12,218 nt of DNA from Verrucomicrobiota bacterium (GTDB lineage Bacteria; Verrucomicrobiota; Verrucomicrobiia; Limisphaerales; UBA9464): assembly GCA_017302195.1 (NCBI GenBank), contig JAFLEG010000051.1, forward strand, positions 1 through 12,218. Reading direction: 5' to 3'. This document shows positions 7,616 through 12,218 of this stretch, in pieces (positions within the stretch are counted from its first letter, which is position 1; each line of letters begins with the position of its first letter). The notes under the pieces are model-generated. The model was not told where the DNA came from, searched no databases, and was given only the letters and a program-made list of their open reading frames with translations. The position numbers and the translations under genes were made by a program.

Positions 7616-8260
7616 GTGAAGAACCGCCCCGCAGTTACTGCCGTCGCCGGACTGGTCCTGATGGGATCCCTCGCCGCTTTGGCATGGACCTGGGCGGGTC
7701 CGCCGGCACCGGGGCCGGGTTCGATCCAGGATGCCATCGGGGAGGCGCTCGGACGCCAGGCGCTCAAGCATCTCGGGTCCGGCGGGCGATGCATCGTGCT
7801 GACCCGGGACACGGCCATCTATCCCCAACCGGCCGCGGATCGGGTGCTGGGGGCCTTGACCCGCACGGTGAGGGCCGGCGGCGGTTCGGTGCCGGAGGTC
7901 CAGACCTTCGAGGTGGATCCGCTGCGACCGGCCCAGGTGCCGCCCGGGGACTTTCTGGAGCAGATCCGACGGGCGAAGTCCGGGGATGTCGTGGTGTCCC
8001 TGATGGGCCCTCCGCTGCTGTCCGACGAACAGCGTGCGCAACTCCCGCCCAGCCCGGCCTGCCGGGTGGTGGCCCTCTGCGCCGGTCCGTTTCCCGATGC
8101 CGCCGCGGTCCGGAGCCTGGCCCGGCAGCAGGTGCTGCACGCGGCGGTGATGGATCGTCCGGACGGCGGCGCCGCACTACCGCCGGCGCGGCGCGGGCGT
8201 GAGGCCTTCGAGGATCGCTACGTGGTCTTTGAGGCAACCGCCGAAGGGAGCGCGCGATGA
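7616..8260 (+). CDS. Membrane-anchored protein of unknown function in the pseudopilin operon
   Basis: 214 residues from GTG 7616; a TTG at 7607 in the same frame is an alternative, and neither has a good Shine-Dalgarno. A hydrophobic segment at about residues 6-26 would act as an anchor or uncleaved signal. The rest alternates hydrophobic strands and helices (CIVLT near 59-63, DVVVSLMGPP near 124-133, CRVVALCAGPFP near 149-160), suggesting a small alpha/beta fold outside the membrane. No family or catalytic motif is recognised. It begins 29 bp after the first pseudopilin, and its stop overlaps the start of the next gene as ATGA, so it is very likely co-translated with the second pseudopilin and may belong to the same complex. 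Confidence 0.75.
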   Translation: MKNRPAVTAVAGLVLMGSLAALAWTWAGPPAPGPGSIQDAIGEALGRQALKHLGSGGRCIVLTRDTAIYPQPAADRVLGALTRTVRAGGGSVPEVQTFEVDPLRPAQVPPGDFLEQIRRAKSGDVVVSLMGPPLLSDEQRAQLPPSPACRVVALCAGPFPDAAAVRSLARQQVLHAAVMDRPDGGAALPPARRGREAFEDRYVVFEATAEGSAR

Positions 8261-8985
8261 AAATCATCCGCTGGTGGGGCGGTGTCCGCAGTTCATCCCT
8301 CATCCCTCCTCCTTCCTCCTTTCCCCGCCGCGGGTTCACCGTCACCGACCTCCTGGTGACCCTGGCCGGGGTGGCGTTGCTGGCGGCGCTGGTCGCCATT
8401 CCGATGCGGCGGACCCGACAGCAGGCGCGGCTCCAGCAGTGCGTGTCCAATCTCCAGAAGGTCAACCGCGCCGTGCTGTCCTTTGCCGCCGATCATGACC
8501 AGACGCTGCCCGGGCCGCGTCCGGGCGACGGCGGCGAGCTGCAGTGGTGGTACAAGGAACAGGTCAAAAGCCACGCCGGACTCCAGGGCCCGTCGTCCAC
8601 CAATGACACGGTGTTCGCCTGTCCCGACGACCGGGGATACACGGACCCGGTTCCCTTCCACCGCAGCGCCCGATTCGATTTCGGCAGCTACAACTTCAAC
8701 GGCGTCCTGATCCCGGGCGCGCCCAACATCGCCGGCTGGACCCTGGGCGCGATTGCCGAGCCGAAACGGACCCTCCTCACCATGGAGTGGACCGCCCATG
8801 GGCCGCTGTCCTGGCACCGCAGCCGCACCGGCCGGAGGAATGCCCCCTTCTACCGCGATGCGGAGAGCGTGGTGGGATTTGTGGACGGCCGGGTTGCCCT
8901 GATCCCGATCTACCACGACGGTCACACCGCCGCCTATCTTCGCGATCCGATTCCTGGATATGACTACCGTTACAGTGGGAAATGA
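8257..8985 (+). CDS. Divergent pseudopilin-like protein with Asp at +5
   Basis: 242 residues; ATG 8257 is chosen because it overlaps the upstream stop as ATGA, and no other start exists before the hydrophobic helix. The leader is unusually long (26 residues, ending PRRG) and is followed by FTVTDLLVTLAGVALLAALVAIP, a type IV pilin-like helix in which mature position +5 is Asp31 instead of Glu. Downstream, QCVSNLQKVNRAVLSFAADH and ACPDD match the layout of DUF1559-like pseudopilins. The terminal FVDGRV keeps Asp210-Gly211, but Arg200 replaces the His of H-X9-DG. The DNA of the leader is a pyrimidine tract (8292-8326). It is probably a minor or specialised pseudopilin. The next gene starts inside its 3' end. 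Confidence 0.85.
   Translation: MKIIRWWGGVRSSSLIPPPSSFPRRGFTVTDLLVTLAGVALLAALVAIPMRRTRQQARLQQCVSNLQKVNRAVLSFAADHDQTLPGPRPGDGGELQWWYKEQVKSHAGLQGPSSTNDTVFACPDDRGYTDPVPFHRSARFDFGSYNFNGVLIPGAPNIAGWTLGAIAEPKRTLLTMEWTAHGPLSWHRSRTGRRNAPFYRDAESVVGFVDGRVALIPIYHDGHTAAYLRDPIPGYDYRYSGK
8292..8326 (+). repeat. Pyrimidine-rich tract inside the pseudopilin leader
   Basis: About 35 bases are almost pure C/T, with CATCCCT occurring twice at the left and TCCTCC-like units after it. It encodes the low-complexity part SSLIPPPSSFP of the 26-residue leader. It stands apart from the flanking codons and looks like a simple-sequence insertion. Confidence 0.5.
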
Positions 8986-10933
8986 GCGTGCCGGGGTCCG
9001 GATCCCGTGCCGACGCCGGTTTTCGGTTTGGCTCCTGGCCGCGGCGCTCCTGATGGCCTGCATGGGCGGCCTTCCGGCGGCGGCAGATCCGGTCCTGGGT
9101 CCCTGGCTGCCCCTGTTTCGCGGAGTGGATCACCTGGTGGCCACCAACGAAAGCCGGGGCACCGACTTCGCCAACCTGTCGGTGGCGTACGTCCTGCGGA
9201 TGGATCTCACGGACCCCGACCTGCGGTTCCTGCCCTCGCCCCGCATCGAGAACTACGGGCCCAACTTTCGGGAAACTGCCGGGATGACGGTGAGCCGATA
9301 CGTCAAGGTCCAGGGCGTGCAGGCAGCCATCAACGCCGGCTTTTTCCGTCCCGGCGAATACTACCTGCCCGAGGGCACTGCCATGGCGGTCAACGGACTT
9401 CAGATCAGCCGGGGTGAGTCCATTTCTCCGCCGTCCTTCGACAAGGCTGCCTGCCTGCTGATGGATGAGGCCAACCACGCCCAGATCATCGCCACCAACT
9501 GGCCGCCCGGACCCACCAACGGGGTCTGGACGGCGGTGTCCGGCGACTACCCGGTGCTGGTGTCCGGGAGGAACATCGGACGCCAGTACCTCGGCCGCGG
9601 CGGCATCCACGACATCAATCCCCGCACCGCCATCGGACTGTCCGGAGACCAGCGATTCCTCTACTGGATCGTCATTGATGGCCGCCAGCCGGGGTACAGC
9701 GACGGCGCCTGGGATTATGAAACTGCCGGCTGGCTGCTGGCGGTCGGCGCCTACGACGGCATCAACATGGACGGCGGCGGCTCGTCCACCATGGCCATCG
9801 AGGATGTCACCGGAAATCCCCGGCGTCTGAACCGATCGAGCGCGGTTGCTGATTCCGGCAAGGAACGCACGGTGGGCAGCCACCTGGGGGTTTTCGCCCG
9901 CCCGCTGGAGGGATTCATCCACCGGATCGCGGCCCTGGCCGATGACGATGCCGCCAGCATCACCTGGCAGACGCAGCGTCCGGCGACCAGCCAGGTGGAG
10001 TATGGGCCCACACCGGAGCTCGGGTTCCAGACGTCCGAGGACGCCACGCTGCGCGTGTCCCATGCCCTCCGCCTGACCGGGCTGCAGCCGGGTACGGGAT
10101 ACTACTTCCGCCTGATCTCCCGCGAGGGCGAAACCCGGCATGTGTCCACCGACCAATTCCTCACCACGCTGAGTTTCTTCGCGACCAACGAGGTGGTGAC
10201 GCTCACCAACCTGTGGCGTCATATCAGCGCCCCGCAGTCGGACGCCTCATGGACCCTTCCGGGGTACGACGACAGCGCGTGGACCGGTCCGGATCCTGCC
10301 CTGCTCTGGGTGGATGGCCGTTCCGCCGGACCCAATCCCGACGTGCAGCCCAAGGCGACAGCGCTGCCCATGGACTCCGGCACGGGATTTCCCTTCGTCA
10401 GCTATTACTTCAGGACCCGGTTCTCCCTGGCACAGAAGCCGTCCGGCGCGACCCTGTTCTTCACCGGACTCGTGGATGACGGGGCGGTCATCCACCTGAA
10501 CGGCCAGGAAATCCATCGGCTGCGCATGGATCCTCCGCCGACGCCGATCGCGCCGGACACCCTGGCTAGCGGGTTCCCATGCGAGGGCGACGCGTCCTGT
10601 CTGGATGAGTTCTCGGTCGGCACCCCGGCGTCGGAAGCCCTAGTTGCCGGAGAGAATCTGCTGGCCGTCGAGGTGCACAATTACAATGCCCGCAGTCCGG
10701 ACGCCACGTTTGGTCTCGCCCTGGTGGTGGGCGAGGCTCAATCGCCTCCCGCGACACTGCAGATCGAACCGGGCGCCGCGGGTCCGGTGCTCACCTGGAC
10801 CCGGGGAGGATTTCAGTTGGAACAGGCGTCCTCTCCGGGCGGCCCCTGGTCTCCCGTGGAGGGACCGGTCCTGCTGAGCCCCTATCCGGTTCCCGATTCC
10901 CCGCAGCCGACCTACTACCGGCTGTCGAAGTGA
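8960..10933 (+). CDS. Secreted phosphodiester glycosidase (NAGPA family) with FN3 and lectin-like domains
   Basis: 657 residues from ATG 8960, which overlaps the previous gene by 26 bp; GTG 8975 is an alternative start. Residues 1-42 form a signal peptide (basic stretch, hydrophobic core, AAA-D); an LMAC at 31-34 makes a lipoprotein signal possible but less likely. Residues about 55-315 carry the phosphodiester glycosidase (DUF2233/NAGPA) signature: AAINAGFF (122-129), NPRTAIGLS (220-228), VIDGRQPGYSDG (238-249), INMDGGGSSTM (268-278) and ERTVGSHLGVF (302-312). The human relative removes GlcNAc from GlcNAc-phospho-mannose; the bacterial substrate is unknown. An FN3-like domain follows (about 318-402), then a galactose-binding-like beta-sandwich (about 412-592, with DDSAW, VDDGAVIHLNG and NLLAVEVHNYN), then a short C-terminal domain ending TYYRLSK. 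It is the last gene of the operon, and six bases after its region of overlap-free sequence the repeat unit at 10934 begins. Confidence 0.88.
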   Translation: MTTVTVGNERAGVRIPCRRRFSVWLLAAALLMACMGGLPAAADPVLGPWLPLFRGVDHLVATNESRGTDFANLSVAYVLRMDLTDPDLRFLPSPRIENYGPNFRETAGMTVSRYVKVQGVQAAINAGFFRPGEYYLPEGTAMAVNGLQISRGESISPPSFDKAACLLMDEANHAQIIATNWPPGPTNGVWTAVSGDYPVLVSGRNIGRQYLGRGGIHDINPRTAIGLSGDQRFLYWIVIDGRQPGYSDGAWDYETAGWLLAVGAYDGINMDGGGSSTMAIEDVTGNPRRLNRSSAVADSGKERTVGSHLGVFARPLEGFIHRIAALADDDAASITWQTQRPATSQVEYGPTPELGFQTSEDATLRVSHALRLTGLQPGTGYYFRLISREGETRHVSTDQFLTTLSFFATNEVVTLTNLWRHISAPQSDASWTLPGYDDSAWTGPDPALLWVDGRSAGPNPDVQPKATALPMDSGTGFPFVSYYFRTRFSLAQKPSGATLFFTGLVDDGAVIHLNGQEIHRLRMDPPPTPIAPDTLASGFPCEGDASCLDEFSVGTPASEALVAGENLLAVEVHNYNARSPDATFGLALVVGEAQSPPATLQIEPGAAGPVLTWTRGGFQLEQASSPGGPWSPVEGPVLLSPYPVPDSPQPTYYRLSK

Positions 10934-11119
10934 CCTCCTCTCCTCCGTAGCCGACGACATCAGGAGACGCTCACTCCACCGGCGCGTGATGGTTCCCGGA
11001 TCCGTGGGCGACAGCCGAACGTAGGGATGAGTTTTCAGTGTTCAGTTTTCAGTGTTCAGAAAAGCAGGAGAAGTCAGAGCCTCGTCTCCTACGCAGGCAC
11101 GACGTCCGGAGACGCTGAC
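10934..11119. repeat. Compound intergenic repeat, unit 1
   Basis: Starts directly after the glycosidase stop. It consists of a short inverted-repeat element (10939-10967: TCTCCT, 17-bp spacer, AGGAGA), a linker with CGACAGCCGAACG, a GTTTTCAGTG-rich stretch, AAAGCAGGAG, and a second inverted-repeat element (11083-11114: CGTCTCCT, 16-bp spacer, CGGAGACG). The same order and orientation recur at 12035-12218. No coding potential is apparent. Confidence 0.85.
11031..11058 (+). repeat. Perfect tandem 14-bp repeat
   Basis: GTTTTCAGTGTTCA occurs twice head to tail with no mismatch. Unit 2 has a diverged and shortened version (GTTTTCAGTGTGCA followed by GTTTTCAG, from about 12133), so this core is variable in copy number between the two units. 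Confidence 0.9.
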
Positions 11120-11187
11120 TCCTCTGTGAGAATCTGTGCGATCCGTGTCTCCCCAATTCCCCAGACCACATCCACGGCGCTCCGCCC

Positions 11188-11949
11188 TCAACGGTCGGCC
11201 AGGGCGCCGATCAGGATGTGCGCGCAGGGGACAAATCCGGCCCGTTGCAGGGTGCGGCGGGATGCGAGGTTGTCCGGACTGCACCGCGCTGCCGGAATCG
11301 CACCCAGCACGTAGCATTCCCTCTTGAGCTCCTGAACCAGGAAGGCGCCCAGACCCCGCTGCCGGAAGGGTTCATCCACCTCCATGTACACGTCGCCATA
11401 GGGACGGTTGTAGTGGAACAGCACGCCACCGCGGCCCACCGCCACTCCGTCGAGTTCCAGCACCCATTCACCACCGCCCTGCTGCCGTTCGATGGCCGAC
11501 TGGATTTCCTCCACCGGCGTCTGGCGGCGCAGCACCGCGCCCTGGATCGTGTCGTGGGTCGTCCAACCGTCCTTGAAGACGATCTTCTCGCTGGCCAGGT
11601 CGCGCGCCTGGGCCACGGCAAGCGATGTCAGCAGCGCATCGTTGCTCTGGACCTCGAACCACCGGGCGCCACTGGCGGCCAGGAAGGCCTCAAACAGGGC
11701 GAAGGCCCGCCACCGGCATTCCGGCAGCAGGTAGAATTCAAAGACGGTCGGACGGTCCTTCCACGGGCCGGCGACGGCCACGGATCCAAAGCCGACCGTG
11801 GTGCCGTCGCGGGTCAAACGGAACCCCTCGGTCCAGCCTTCGCGCCTGGGGATGGAGTCGTGAACGATCTGGCAATTCAGCTCCTCCCGCTGCCGCACGC
11901 GTAACGGCAGGAGTTCAGCGGGATTGGCGCGGCAGACGGAATAGGACAT
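11188..11949 (-). CDS. GNAT-family acetyltransferase, probably double-GNAT
   Basis: 253 residues from ATG at 11947-11949; no clear Shine-Dalgarno. The C-terminal half (about 130-250) is a typical GNAT N-acetyltransferase domain: VYMEVDEPFRQRGLGAFLVQELK (187-209) contains the acetyl-CoA pyrophosphate-binding loop RQRGLG (196-201), and NLASRRTLQRAGF (227-239) is the usual motif B region. The N-terminal half (about 40-105) has strand and helix order like a second, degenerate GNAT (GFGSVAVAG...VFEFYLLPECRWRAFALFEAFL) with no clear loop, which suggests a tandem-GNAT architecture. The substrate cannot be predicted. The gene stands alone, and both flanks carry direct copies of the same compound repeat. 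Confidence 0.9.
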   Translation of the reverse strand: MSYSVCRANPAELLPLRVRQREELNCQIVHDSIPRREGWTEGFRLTRDGTTVGFGSVAVAGPWKDRPTVFEFYLLPECRWRAFALFEAFLAASGARWFEVQSNDALLTSLAVAQARDLASEKIVFKDGWTTHDTIQGAVLRRQTPVEEIQSAIERQQGGGEWVLELDGVAVGRGGVLFHYNRPYGDVYMEVDEPFRQRGLGAFLVQELKRECYVLGAIPAARCSPDNLASRRTLQRAGFVPCAHILIGALADR

Positions 11950-12034
11950 GGGAGTTTGCCGGGCCGAGTCTTCCCGCGTTCCTGGGCAGAGCGGAAGCAG
12001 TTTGACGCTACCCGACGGGGGGAACGCTGCGCGC
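11950..12034. other. Short spacer upstream of the GNAT gene
   Basis: 85 bp between the GNAT start and repeat unit 2. It should hold the GNAT promoter, but I see no convincing -35/-10 pair on the minus strand and no small gene. Confidence 0.4.
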
Positions 12035-12218
12035 CCTCTTCTCCTCCGTAGCCGACGACGTCAGGAGACGCTGACAACACCGACGCGGAGACCTTCCCGG
12101 TGGCTGGGGCGACAGCCGAACGCAGGGGAAGAGTTTTCAGTGTGCAGTTTTCAGGAAAGCAGGGGAGTTCAGAGCCTCGTCACCTCGTCTCCTACATATG
12201 CGACGACGTGAGGAGACG
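12035..12218. repeat. Compound intergenic repeat, unit 2 (reaches window end)
   Basis: Same order and orientation as the unit at 10934: an inverted-repeat element (12040-12068: TCTCCT, 17-bp spacer, AGGAGA), a linker with GGGCGACAGCCGAACG, GAGTTTTCAGTG, AAAGCAGG, CAGAGCCTCGT, and a second element (12186-12218: CGTCTCCT, 17-bp spacer, AGGAGACG, perfect 8-bp arms). An additional CACCTCGT step near 12181 is absent from unit 1. The right boundary may lie beyond the window. Confidence 0.85.

Noticed and set aside
8777..10222. 481-residue minus-strand open frame opposite the glycosidase
   Set aside because: The plus strand has a recognised enzyme with clear motifs throughout; the antisense frame has no domain, signal or plausible start context.
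11218..11904. 228-residue plus-strand frame opposite the GNAT gene
   Set aside because: The minus strand carries conserved GNAT motifs; the plus-strand frame has none.
10934..11949. Insertion sequence carrying the GNAT gene
   Set aside because: No transposase or terminal inverted repeats bounding the whole segment; the flanking repeats are direct and internally compound.
10934..12218. CRISPR array suggested by repeated short elements
   Set aside because: The four inverted-repeat copies are unevenly spaced, the intervening sequences are themselves repeated, and there are no cas genes.

Overview
The window looks like chromosomal DNA from a high-GC member of the Verrucomicrobiota (or a close relative in the PVC group). 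The evidence is indirect: two DUF1559-type pseudopilins, one with the classic N-terminus and H-X9-DG tail motif; large secreted beta-propeller and multidomain proteins ending in a small 'W...Y.v...W......YR' C-terminal domain; weak or absent Shine-Dalgarno sequences; and complex intergenic repeats. No marker gene confirms the taxonomy, and I see no rRNA, tRNA, CRISPR array or transposase.

Layout, left to right. (1) 1-696, minus strand: 5' part of a secreted collagen-like protein with a signal peptide, a TIG-like domain, a small carbohydrate-binding-like module and Gly-X-Y repeats running off the window edge. (2) 697-968: divergent intergenic region with two short palindromes and a candidate promoter. 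(3) 969-4055, plus strand: 1028-residue exported TolB/PD40-type beta-propeller protein with calcium-binding TSP3-like motifs. (4) 4056-4249: palindrome-rich repeat-like spacer between convergent genes. (5) 4250-6573, minus strand: a two-gene surface-polymer O-acetylation cassette, an AlgI-like MBOAT acyltransferase followed with a 26-bp overlap by an SGNH-hydrolase-like partner that carries a +1 frameshift near 4496. (6) 6574-6923: 350-bp spacer with hairpins. (7) 6924-10933, plus strand: a tight four-gene run of pseudopilin, membrane-anchored unknown protein, divergent pseudopilin and secreted phosphodiester glycosidase (NAGPA family), with junctions of 29 bp, a 4-bp overlap and a 26-bp overlap. 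(8) 11188-11949, minus strand: a GNAT acetyltransferase, probably a double-GNAT protein, bracketed by two ~185-bp direct repeats (10934-11119 and 12035-12218).

Most gene products are exported or membrane proteins, so the theme is the cell surface: a fibrous collagen-like protein, a large propeller, polymer acetylation, and a pseudopilin/glycosidase operon. The most unusual items are the pseudopilin-phosphodiester glycosidase operon, the frameshifted acetylation partner whose two halves each keep a catalytic motif, and the compound inverted-repeat units in direct orientation around the GNAT gene.
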